From: Microscillaceae bacterium
GTDB taxonomy: Bacteria > Bacteroidota > Bacteroidia > Cytophagales > Microscillaceae
Assembly (NCBI GenBank): GCA_003449595.1
Contig: DMHB01000264.1
Location: forward strand, 1 to 8,229
Direction of reading: 5' to 3'
DNA: 8,229 nucleotides
The first letter of the stretch is position 1. Each line of letters begins with the position of its first letter. Under the pieces are notes generated by a model, which did not search any database, was not told where the DNA came from, and worked only from the letters and a program-made list of their open reading frames with translations. Both the position numbers and the translations under genes were made by a program. This document shows positions 1-6,782 of the stretch, piece after piece.

Positions 1-915
1 CGCCACCAAATGGCAGAGAAAGAGTATTTTTCCCCCAAAGGACGTATTGCCGAAATCGAAAAAGAGATCAAAGAAGTACAGCGGCAAAAAGAATTGGTCG
101 ATGCTTTGCTCAACGAATTGAACCGAAAACAGACCGATATTCGCTTAGAACTTACAGCGGTGCGCGAACGATTGGCCGCCGAATTTGAAATCGATGCAGA
201 TGCGCTAATGCAAGCGCAACCCGCCGAGGAAGAAGAAGAGGAAGAAAATACCCTGTCGGAGTTTGAACTGAAAGCCCGGATGGACGATCTCAAAAAACAG
301 ATTGAACGCATCGGTGCCATCAATCCTATGGCGATGGAAAGCTATAACGAGATGAAAGAACGCTACGATTTCATCGAAGTACAGCGCAATGATTTGCACA
401 AATCGAAAGATGATTTGTTGAAGACCATACAAGAAATGGAAAATTTTGCGAAAACAGCGTTTCTCAAAGCTTTTGAGCAAATACGCTTGAATTTTATCCA
501 CGTGTTTCGTTCGCTTTTTTCAGAAGAAGATACCGCCGATTTGATTTTGACCGACCCCGAAATGCCTTTGGAGTCTAAAATTGATATTGTAGCCAAGCCA
601 AAAGGCAAACGCCCGCTGACCATCAGCCAGCTTTCGGGTGGGGAAAAGACCTTGACAGCAACAGCGCTTCTTTTCGCCATTTATCTCCTCAAACCTGCAC
701 CATTTTGTATTTTCGATGAAGTCGATGCACCATTGGACGACACCAACACGGATAAATTCAATCAGATTATCAAAAAGTTTTCTAAAGATTCTCAATTCAT
801 CATTGTTACCCACAACAAGCGCACAATGGCCAGCACCGATGTAATGTATGGTATTACAATGCCCGAGCAAGGGGTTTCGCGGGTTGTGCCGGTCGATTTG
901 AGAAGCTTGGCTTAA
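1..915 (+). CDS. smc: Chromosome segregation protein SMC, C-terminal part (5' partial)
   Basis: This is the C-terminal third or less of an SMC ATPase, the core of the condensin-like complex that organises and segregates the chromosome. The frame is open to the left edge, so the ATG at 10 is an internal Met. Residues are counted from that Met. Residues 10-60 are coiled coil, and 70-80 are a glutamate-rich stretch. The segment I-G-A-I-N-P-M-A at 102-109, followed by E-x-Y-N-E-M-K-E-R-Y, is the typical SMC lead-in to the C-terminal head. The ABC signature L-S-G-G-E-K is at 208-213, Walker B with its catalytic Glu (C-I-F-D-E-V-D-A-P-L-D-D) at 233-244, and the H-loop V-T-H-N-K near 266-270. Walker A, the hinge and the first coil lie outside the window. 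The C-terminal head half looks intact. RecN or Rad50 are less likely because the pre-head segment and D-E-V-D-A-P-L-D pattern are those of SMC. Confidence 0.95.
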   Translation, partial: RHQMAEKEYFSPKGRIAEIEKEIKEVQRQKELVDALLNELNRKQTDIRLELTAVRERLAAEFEIDADALMQAQPAEEEEEEENTLSEFELKARMDDLKKQIERIGAINPMAMESYNEMKERYDFIEVQRNDLHKSKDDLLKTIQEMENFAKTAFLKAFEQIRLNFIHVFRSLFSEEDTADLILTDPEMPLESKIDIVAKPKGKRPLTISQLSGGEKTLTATALLFAIYLLKPAPFCIFDEVDAPLDDTNTDKFNQIIKKFSKDSQFIIVTHNKRTMASTDVMYGITMPEQGVSRVVPVDLRSLA

Positions 916-946
916 ACAAGCTGATTATGTATTCTTGCTTGTTTTT
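914..946. terminator. Candidate bidirectional terminator between convergent smc and antiporter genes
   Basis: An 8-bp perfect inverted repeat, AAACAAGC (914-921) and GCTTGTTT (937-944), encloses a 15-base loop. The second arm runs into five T in a row (942-946), suiting + strand termination after smc. On the - strand the structure ends in TTT, so antiporter transcripts could also stop here. It overlaps the smc stop codon and the last codons of the antiporter. A competing 6-bp stem, AGCTTG (904-909) with CAAGCT (917-922), shares bases with the first arm. The stem is AT-rich and the loop long, so this is a modest candidate. Confidence 0.4.
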
Positions 947-2826
947 AGAATTTCGGGCGTTCCTGTTTCTTTGGGCTTTACAGAACGAGGGCTTAAATCA
1001 ATATATATCAATTCATCCCCTTTTTCGATGGGGAGGTTGAAAGAAGCCACCGGGATTAAATTTCTCCTACCTTTTTTGATAAAGAGTGGCAGAATGCTTT
1101 TGCGATGCTTGGGATGGGCAAGAAAAGTGTTCAATTCCTCCTCAGAGGCAATGGTCAAATAGCAAGGTTCTTGTGCAGATTTTCTGGTTAATTTTCGTTC
1201 GATATGTGGTAATTGCCAGTGGGTGCCTCTGAATAAATTGTTTTCAGAAATAGGCAGTGCCAAAGAGGCTGTTAAAGACTCTCGCGCTGAAATGAGCTTG
1301 AAAGTATTTTCTTCTCCAAATTCCAATTCAAAAATCTTACAGGCTTTGTCATTTTTTTGGTCATCTGCCGAAATGGCTAAAAAAGTGCTGTACCGGTGCA
1401 GGTCTATTTTTTCTAAGCTTTTTTTATCTAATAAGTTGCCGTGAAAAATGAACAAATCGGCTTTAGAACTAAGATTAATTCTGGGTTTGGTAGGGTCGGC
1501 CATTAGGGTTGGAATTTTGAACGATGCTAAAATTTTGACAATCAAGCTACCCAAGGCATTGTCGCCCATTACGATAAACCCCTTGGCACTATTATTAAAT
1601 TCTTGCTCGCGGGGCAATATCAATTTTATCAAATAGCCGCTTGTCATACTGGTTACCAATGCCATCACCACAAGGGCCACAAAAATAGGTTTGTCGATCA
1701 GACCTGCCTGTAAGGCCAACGTTGCTAAGATAATCTCCATAGCACCGCGGGCGTTCATTCCAAAACCTACAGCCAAAGCCTTCCGCCAAGAAAACCCACC
1801 CCAATAGGCACCCAAACCACAGCCAATAATTTTGCCAAAATAAGACAATAGCATAATGATAAGCACCAATTGCAAGTTGAAATTGTGAATGAAATCGACT
1901 TTTAGTCCAATTGATACAAAAAACAAAGTAGCGAAAATATTTGTAACAAAGTCGTGGATGGTTTCTTTGGTTTTACTGCTCATATGTACAGAATCACCCA
2001 AAGCAACGGCTACGATAAAAGAACCAAAGATGGCGTGAATGCCAATAGACTCAGTAAAGGCTGCGCCCAAAAAACCCAGCGTGATGGTAAAAGCCAAAAT
2101 ACCTCCCGGAAACGAAAGTGAATTATTGACATAAGGCAGCGCTTTGTCGAGCAATTTGCGTCCTATGCTCAGCATTAAGAAGGTAAAGCTCAGGGTGGCC
2201 ATCACCGTGAACACCAGTGTAGCGACATTGCTATTTGAGTTCATCAGGGCTAAAATCACTGAAAAAAACATCCAGCCCAAAAAATCATCCATCATCGCTG
2301 AGGCAATGATGAGCATGCCTAACTTTGACTTGAATAACCCAAGATCCATCAGTGTCCTGGCAATCACCGGCAAAGCACTGATGGAAAGCGCTGTGCCTAA
2401 AAACAAGTTAAACAGAAGGTTATTTTGGGTAAATGTGGCAGGAAAAAAAGAAGTAGCAAAAAAGCCTAACAAGAAAGGTATCACGATGCCCATAAAGCTT
2501 GTCATCAGGGCACGGCGGCTTTGGTTGAATATAAGTGATAATTCTACTTCTAATCCGGCGATGAACAGCAATAAAATGACAGCAATAGAGGTAAGACCGT
2601 GTAAAACCAAGGGTGAAGCGCCTTTGGCAGGAAACAAGGTTTGAAAAAGCTCGGGGAAGTAGTGGCCAAATAAAGTAGGTCCTAACAAAATGCCTGCTAA
2701 TAGCTCACCCACCACGGCTGGCTGGTTAAATTTTTTGACTATTTCAGCCAATATGCGCCCAATCAACAACATTGTACTGACTTGTAAAAGTAAGATGATG
2801 ATTTCGTGGTGAGAAAGCGATTGCAT
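925..2826 (-). CDS. CPA2-family monovalent cation:proton antiporter with C-terminal RCK-like domain
   Basis: This is a 633-residue inner-membrane antiporter of the Na+/H+ exchanger (CPA2, KefB/KefC-like) type, which swaps Na+ or K+ for protons for pH and cation balance. Residues about 8-405 form a polytopic region of a dozen or so hydrophobic segments. Family landmarks are Q-P-A-V-V-G-E at 35-41, G-L-E-V-E near 91-95, the discontinuous-helix motif S-A-L-P-V-I-A-R-T around 150-158, the paired acidic residues D180-D181 (expected ion-binding site), and G-M-N-A-R-G-A-M-E at 356-364. Residues about 415-620 form a soluble domain starting F-I-V-M-G-D-N-A-L-G, which resembles a TrkA-N/RCK Rossmann fold, but its glycine pattern is degenerate, so NAD(H) binding is doubtful. 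The ATG at 2826 gives a normal N-terminus. The gene converges on smc and follows the LON-domain gene after 157 bases. Cation specificity cannot be read from sequence, so no gene symbol is given. Confidence 0.9.
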   Translation of the reverse strand: MQSLSHHEIIILLLQVSTMLLIGRILAEIVKKFNQPAVVGELLAGILLGPTLFGHYFPELFQTLFPAKGASPLVLHGLTSIAVILLLFIAGLEVELSLIFNQSRRALMTSFMGIVIPFLLGFFATSFFPATFTQNNLLFNLFLGTALSISALPVIARTLMDLGLFKSKLGMLIIASAMMDDFLGWMFFSVILALMNSNSNVATLVFTVMATLSFTFLMLSIGRKLLDKALPYVNNSLSFPGGILAFTITLGFLGAAFTESIGIHAIFGSFIVAVALGDSVHMSSKTKETIHDFVTNIFATLFFVSIGLKVDFIHNFNLQLVLIIMLLSYFGKIIGCGLGAYWGGFSWRKALAVGFGMNARGAMEIILATLALQAGLIDKPIFVALVVMALVTSMTSGYLIKLILPREQEFNNSAKGFIVMGDNALGSLIVKILASFKIPTLMADPTKPRINLSSKADLFIFHGNLLDKKSLEKIDLHRYSTFLAISADDQKNDKACKIFELEFGEENTFKLISARESLTASLALPISENNLFRGTHWQLPHIERKLTRKSAQEPCYLTIASEEELNTFLAHPKHRKSILPLFIKKGRRNLIPVASFNLPIEKGDELIYIDLSPRSVKPKETGTPEILKTSKNT

Positions 2827-2842
2827 AGGGTAGAGCTGAATT

Positions 2843-2876
2843 ACAACCTATCAATTTAAAACACTTTATTGGCAAA
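2843..2876 (-). promoter_or_regulatory. Weak candidate Bacteroidota-type promoter for the antiporter gene
   Basis: Reading the - strand, TTTG at 2876-2873 resembles the -33 element, and TAGGTTGT at 2850-2843 matches six of eight positions when scored loosely against the -7 consensus TAnnTTTG. The spacing is 22 bases. Transcription would start roughly 10 bases before the ATG at 2826. The match is imperfect and the region is AT-rich, so a chance match is quite possible. Confidence 0.2.
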
Positions 2877-2894
2877 TGAAGGCAATTCGCTTCA
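2877..2894. repeat. Interrupted 18-bp palindrome upstream of the antiporter gene (possible operator)
   Basis: TGAAGGCAATTCGCTTCA is a palindrome apart from two central-flanking mismatched positions: TGAAG pairs with CTTCA, and AATT sits at the centre. It lies about 50-70 bases before the antiporter ATG and directly abuts the candidate -33 element, where a dimeric regulator could act. No second copy was noticed in the window, and no regulator gene is adjacent. Confidence 0.25.
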
Positions 2895-2935
2895 GTTTTA
2901 TGGATTTCGGGCTAAAGAAGGTGATAAGAAATAGG

Positions 2936-2955
2936 CACTTTTCAATGATAAAGTG
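2936..2955 (-). terminator. Weak hairpin downstream of the LON-domain gene
   Basis: A perfect 6-bp stem, CACTTT/AAAGTG, with an 8-base loop lies about 30 bases past the LON-domain stop codon. On the - strand it is followed by CCTATTTCTTATC, which is pyrimidine-rich but not a clean T run. It may mark the end of the upstream transcription unit, consistent with a separate promoter for the antiporter. The support is weak. Confidence 0.25.
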
Positions 2956-2983
2956 GATTTAAACCTCTTTCTTGTGAATGCAC

Positions 2984-3618
2984 TTATGACTCTAAGTTCA
3001 ATGGATCTAAGTACCTAAAGTGCCCATTCATTCGAATAATCTTTTTGGCCTTTTCCATTTGTTCAATCACTGGAATGGCTTTGTTAAGATGGTCGAGCAG
3101 ATAAGCTTGTCTTTCGCGCTCACTGAGGATTCCCAACAGCTCATATTCTTGTTCGGGGCTAAGCCCTATTTTGTGCCCAATCTGATACGACAAAGGCAGG
3201 TGGTTGGCAATAGGAATACTTACTTCGAGCAGTTTCTCAATTCTTTCGATTTCTTTGCGTAACAAACCGGCTTGGGGTGCATCGTCAGATAAATTGTTAT
3301 CCAAGGTTTGTACACGCCCACCGGAATAAAGCTTATCGCGCACAGGATTCTCAAAAGTAAGCACTTTAAATACGCTTAGTCCTACTGTTTTGATATCCAT
3401 TTTGCCATCGTCATATTGTTGTACCAGCTTTTCTAACTTGATTTCGGTGCCCAAGCCCGGCATCCGATTATTGAGGTAAGAAGGGATGCCAAAAGTGGAG
3501 TCGGTGGCCAAACATTCACCAATTAATTGTCGATAGCGTGGTTCGAAAATGTGAAGATTCACTTTTTCGCCTGGGAATACAATGATGCTGAGAGGGAAAA
3601 AGGTAGAAATTTCTCCAT
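2984..3618 (-). CDS. LON substrate-binding (PUA-like) domain protein, apparently frameshifted near its start
   Basis: This is a stand-alone LON N-terminal domain protein, related to the substrate-recognition domain of Lon but with no ATPase or protease part. Its exact role is unknown. The main frame, 3562 to 2984, starts at a GTG and gives 192 residues beginning N-L-H-I-F-E-P-R-Y-R-Q-L-I, a family hallmark. The GTG start would cut off the first strand of the fold. Upstream codons in the same frame read F-P-L-S-I-I-V-F-P-G-E-K, exactly the expected beginning, but then hit TAA at 3626-3628 with no ATG, GTG or TTG. An ATG at 3618 in another frame gives M-E-K-F-L-P-F. Adding one base to the five-A run at 3597-3601 joins both into a 211-residue protein starting MEKFLPFFPLSIIVFPGEK. 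The gene is thus either hit by an indel or sequencing error, or read by slippage. It lies 87 bases after gldH and may be cotranscribed with it. Confidence 0.85.
3597..3601 (-). other. Putative frameshift site in the LON-domain gene
   Basis: Five A on the + strand (five T on the coding strand, context CTA-CCT-TTT-TCC) mark the point where the frame from ATG 3618 must move to the frame encoding the rest of the protein. Six T would restore one continuous frame. As written, translation from ATG 3618 ends after 19 residues at a TGA at 3561-3559. A homopolymer-length sequencing error is the simplest explanation. A real mutation, transcriptional slippage or -1 ribosomal slippage on the T run are alternatives. 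Confidence 0.7.
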
Positions 3619-3705
3619 GCTGAATTTAAACTATCAATCTTTGTGTTGTCATGGACTAACCCTTCACAAGGCATATTGTTATAAAATAATGTGTATCCAC
3701 AGAAG

Positions 3706-4197
3706 TTATAGCCTTGTTTTTTGAATGCGTATGCCAACCTTATTAACCGCTTTTAAGGGGTTTTGACGCATATATTGAGTCAATTTAAAAGTATGTTTTC
3801 CCGGCGTTTTAAATTTGAGTGCAGGAATTGCTACCAAATCAGCAGTAAAGTTTTTGGCTTTCCAATCGGGTTTACCAATAGGTTTGCCCGATTTTTCTTC
3901 AAATAGTAATACGTGTTGTAACTGACTGGCTACTATTTTGCCTGATGGATCGAAACATTCATAGCGCACATATAAATTGTAAAATGGATAATCCAAGGTG
4001 TTTTCAATGATATAATCCACTTGATAAGTAGCGTTGGTATCCTGAATAGTAAATTCAAAAGCCGGTACTTGTTGTAAGTTCCATTGGCCTTGGGTAAGGG
4101 TTACGTGTTTTTCGACTACAACAGAGGAATTACAAGCTGCCAAAATGCCCAGCATACAAATGGCTCCTATGTGTATAAGTCCAAGCCTTGTTCGCAA
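3706..4197 (-). CDS. gldH: Gliding motility lipoprotein GldH
   Basis: This is a 163-residue lipoprotein of the GldH family, needed for gliding in Flavobacterium johnsoniae, where Gld proteins support surface motility and the associated type IX secretion machinery. The chosen start is TTG at 4197-4195. It gives M-R-T-R, a hydrophobic stretch and the lipobox L-A-A-C, with C22 as the lipidated residue, then N-S-S. The family pattern follows: aromatic/hydrophobic F-E-F-T-I-Q-D-T, Y-Q-V-D-Y-I-I-E-N, then Y-P-F-Y-N-L-Y-V-R-Y, and a G-K-P-I-G-K segment. The frame is open 49 codons further, to an ATG at 4344, but that part overlaps the ricT tail and would put a long basic leader before the signal peptide. 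The TTG lies one base after the ricT stop, which suggests translational coupling. The ATG at signal-peptide residue 15 is too late. No other gld or por gene is in the window. Confidence 0.85.
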   Translation of the reverse strand: MRTRLGLIHIGAICMLGILAACNSSVVVEKHVTLTQGQWNLQQVPAFEFTIQDTNATYQVDYIIENTLDYPFYNLYVRYECFDPSGKIVASQLQHVLLFEEKSGKPIGKPDWKAKNFTADLVAIPALKFKTPGKHTFKLTQYMRQNPLKAVNKVGIRIQKTRL

Positions 4198-4198
4198 T

Positions 4199-5461
4199 TT
4201 AGGGGTTATTTTTAGGTGGAAACTTCTTCTTATTTTTTTTCTTTTTTGGCCTGAATTGTCCTTTGTTGGCTTCGTTTTCAGTTGTTTTGTTAGATTGGCT
4301 GGTATTCCCTTGTTGAGATGGATTTTGCGACTTGCGTCCCTCATAGGGTTGTTTGCCTGAATGCTGCTTTGGCCTGTCTTTATCTTTTAGTTTTATCAGC
4401 GGAGTATTTTGTTTGGGCTTTAACTCGATCTCATTTTCAAACAATGTTTCAGGCAATTTACCGGCAGCATTCATTTCCAAAATCTCAACTACTCTGCTTA
4501 CTGGTACTGGATGCCAAGTGGTTTCATCGGTGCTATATGAAAACCACATTATTTTTTTGAATATGTCTGTCTTATTCAGCCTTGCATCGCCTTTTTTGGT
4601 ATGCAGCGGTTTTTCAACCGTGGGAATGTCCTGCAAAGCATCCACATATGTTTCGAGTTCATAATTCAAGCAGCATTTGAGCCGCCCACACTGCCCCGAC
4701 AACTTGGTAGGATTAAGGGATAAATTTTGATATCGGGCGGCAGAAGTAGCCACACTTTTGAAGTCGGACAGCCAAGTAGAGCAGCACAATTCTCGCCCAC
4801 AAGAGCCAATACCCCCCAGTCGGCCTGCTTCTTGGCGCAGACTGATTTGTTTCATTTCGACCCTGATTTTAAACTCAGCAGCCAGTACTTTGATCAATTC
4901 ACGGAAATCGACACGGTCGTCTGCTGAATAATAAAAAGTAGCCTTGGTATTATCGGCTTGAAACTCAACATCTGAAAGTTTCATTGAAATACCCATTTCT
5001 CGGATAATTTCTCTGGTACGATACATCACAGGTAGCTCTCGGGCTTGGGCTTGTTCCCATTTTTTATCGTCTTGCTCGGTAGTCTTTCTTATAATTTTAC
5101 GAATGGTGTCGTCGTCAGCTATTTTTTTCTTGAGCATTTGCAAACGCACCAATTCGCCTTGCAATGAAATGACCCCCATATCATATCCACCGCTGCTTAT
5201 CTCAACCACTACAGTATCGCCGGTAAATAATTCTAAGTTTTCTGTATTGCGGTAAAATTCTTTTCTACCATTTTTAAACCGGATTTCAGTTATTTGAAAA
5301 CGCTCGGCTCGGGGCACATCCATATTGCTGAGCCAATCGAAAACATTCATTTTATTGCAGCCCCCTGTACCACAGGTGCCATTATTTTTACATCCGGATA
5401 CACCGGACTTAGTTTTATTCTTAGACCCACAACTGCCGGTGGAACAACTTACACAACCCAT
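4199..5461 (-). CDS. ricT: RicT/PSP1-domain protein with Cys-rich N-terminus
   Basis: This is a 420-residue member of the RicT (YaaT/PSP1 C-terminal domain) family. In Bacillus, RicT joins RicA and RicF in an iron-sulfur complex that steers RNase Y in mRNA processing; whether that role holds here is unknown. Residues 1-37 carry six Cys (3, 6, 11, 24, 30, 35) in a Gly/Ser/Asn-rich setting. Residues 38-280 form the PSP1 core, ending in two Cys clusters: G-S-C-G-R-E-L-C-C-S (C221, C226, C227) and G-Q-C-G-R-L-K-C-C-L (C258, C263, C264). These are typical of the family and plausible metal ligands. From about 350 the tail is low-complexity, Lys/Asn/Gln-rich and strongly basic at the very end, longer than in Bacillus RicT (about 275 residues), and could bind RNA. 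The ATG at 5461 is 19 bases after the purD stop, in an AT-rich leader. The gene sits directly upstream of gldH, an arrangement I recall from other Bacteroidota. Confidence 0.88.
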   Translation of the reverse strand: MGCVSCSTGSCGSKNKTKSGVSGCKNNGTCGTGGCNKMNVFDWLSNMDVPRAERFQITEIRFKNGRKEFYRNTENLELFTGDTVVVEISSGGYDMGVISLQGELVRLQMLKKKIADDDTIRKIIRKTTEQDDKKWEQAQARELPVMYRTREIIREMGISMKLSDVEFQADNTKATFYYSADDRVDFRELIKVLAAEFKIRVEMKQISLRQEAGRLGGIGSCGRELCCSTWLSDFKSVATSAARYQNLSLNPTKLSGQCGRLKCCLNYELETYVDALQDIPTVEKPLHTKKGDARLNKTDIFKKIMWFSYSTDETTWHPVPVSRVVEILEMNAAGKLPETLFENEIELKPKQNTPLIKLKDKDRPKQHSGKQPYEGRKSQNPSQQGNTSQSNKTTENEANKGQFRPKKKKNKKKFPPKNNP

Positions 5462-5480
5462 ATATATATTTGGTAAAAGC

Positions 5481-6779
5481 TTATTTTAAAAAGGGGAAAA
5501 GATCATAGCCAATGTCTTTTCTAAAGTATTTTTTTTCAAAGTTAATCAAACTTGCTGAATGATTGGCTTGTTGTAGTGCTTGTTGTAGGGTAGGAGCCAG
5601 CGCTGTAATGGCAATGACTCTTCCGCCTTGTGTGATGATTTGTCCGGCTGAATCTTGCGTAGTTCCTGCGTGAAACACAAAGGTCTCCTGAATTTGATCC
5701 AATCCTTCAATTTTCTTATGTCTCTCAAAGGCTTCAGGATAGCCACCTGAAACTAAAAACAGGGTGGCTGCATAATCATCACTTACTTCTAATTGAATGG
5801 TATCTAACTTTTGTTGGGCGACTGCTTCCATCAATGTTACCCAATCTGTATGGATTCTTGGCAAAATGGCTTCTGTTTCAGGGTCGCCCAAGCGCACATT
5901 GTATTCGATGACGTAAGGCTCGCCTGCCACACACATCAGGCCTATAAAAATAAACCCCCGGTAGTCTATTTTTTCTGTTGCCAATCCTTGCAATGTAGGT
6001 TTTACAATGCGTTCTTCTACTTTCTGCATCAGCAGCGCATCAGCAAAGGGCACCGGAGAAACAGCTCCCATCCCGCCGGTGTTCAATCCGGTGTCGCCTT
6101 CTCCGATGCGCTTATAATCTTTGGCTGTGGGCAGCATCAAATAGTTTTTGCCATCGCAGAGCACAAAAGCCGACATTTCGATGCCTTCTAAAAATTCTTC
6201 GATAACCACCGTATCGCTTGCTTCTCCAAATTTGGCTTCTTCAAGCATTTCCTGAAGGGTTTTTTGGGCTTCTTGATAGGTTTGGGCGATGACCACCCCT
6301 TTGCCGGCAGCCAGTCCGTCAGCTTTGATGACGATGGGCAATGGATGAGTTTGAATGTATTGCAAGGCTTGAGGCAGGGCAGATTTATGAAAACTTTTAT
6401 AACCAGCCGTAGGGATTTGATACTTGACCATAAAATTTTTCGCAAAATCTTTACTTCCTTCCAGTTGTGCCCCTTGTTGGTCGGGGCCGATAACAGCCAG
6501 GTGGTAGGTAAGCGGGTGAGCTGCAAAGAAATCTTTGATGCCTTTCACCAAAGTCTCTTCCGACCCCACAACTATCATTTGTATGTTATTGTCGATACAG
6601 AAAGCAGCCAGGGCTTCAAAATCAGTAGGAGGGATGGCCACATTTTTGCAAAGTTTGGCGGTGCCGGCATTACCGGGGCAAGCAAAAAGCTGTGATACAC
6701 GCTTACTTTGGCTCATTTTCCAAGCCAAGGCGTGTTCTCTGCCGCCGCTGCCAATAATTAGTATATTGATTGTATCCAT
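5481..6779 (-). CDS. purD: Phosphoribosylamine--glycine ligase (GAR synthetase)
   Basis: PurD catalyses the second step of de novo purine synthesis: ATP-dependent joining of glycine to 5-phosphoribosylamine, giving glycinamide ribonucleotide, in the cytoplasm. The 432-residue length matches the usual 420-430. The N-terminal domain opens with I-I-G-S-G-G-R-E-H-A-L-A-W at 8-20 and has P-G-N-A-G-T at 35-40. The ATP-grasp region shows K-A-D-G-L-A-A-G-K-G-V-V at 152-163, E-E-F-L-E-G at 194-199, the T-G-G-M-G-A segment at 234-239, and E-Y-N-V-R-L-G-D-P-E-T-E at 292-303 with metal-binding Glu and Asn. The C-terminal domain has the G-R-V-I-A-I-T-A motif. Position 73 is Ser (V-G-S-E-E) where Pro is common, a minor change. 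The ATG at 6779 lies 3 bases after the stop of the upstream permease gene, so coupling is likely. No other pur genes are adjacent, so it is separated from the rest of its pathway. Confidence 0.97.
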   Translation of the reverse strand: MDTINILIIGSGGREHALAWKMSQSKRVSQLFACPGNAGTAKLCKNVAIPPTDFEALAAFCIDNNIQMIVVGSEETLVKGIKDFFAAHPLTYHLAVIGPDQQGAQLEGSKDFAKNFMVKYQIPTAGYKSFHKSALPQALQYIQTHPLPIVIKADGLAAGKGVVIAQTYQEAQKTLQEMLEEAKFGEASDTVVIEEFLEGIEMSAFVLCDGKNYLMLPTAKDYKRIGEGDTGLNTGGMGAVSPVPFADALLMQKVEERIVKPTLQGLATEKIDYRGFIFIGLMCVAGEPYVIEYNVRLGDPETEAILPRIHTDWVTLMEAVAQQKLDTIQLEVSDDYAATLFLVSGGYPEAFERHKKIEGLDQIQETFVFHAGTTQDSAGQIITQGGRVIAITALAPTLQQALQQANHSASLINFEKKYFRKDIGYDLFPFLK

Positions 6780-6782
6780 GTG

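Noticed and set aside
2144..2644. 166-codon open frame on the + strand inside the antiporter gene
   Set aside because: It lies fully antisense to a well-supported membrane protein gene, and its translation resembles no family I recognise. It looks like a shadow of hydrophobic codons.
2984..3562. Lon protease fragment
   Set aside because: There is no AAA+ or Ser-Lys protease domain nearby, and with the frame restored the length fits the stand-alone LON-domain family, so it is not a remnant of lon.
4198..4344. Extended gldH frame overlapping the ricT tail, as a possible dual-coding region
   Set aside because: The ricT tail is low-complexity, so an open alternative frame is expected by chance. 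The extension carries no recognisable domain and would bury the lipoprotein signal.
6264..6695. 143-codon open frame on the + strand inside purD
   Set aside because: It is fully antisense to purD, whose motifs are intact throughout. No independent coding signal was seen.
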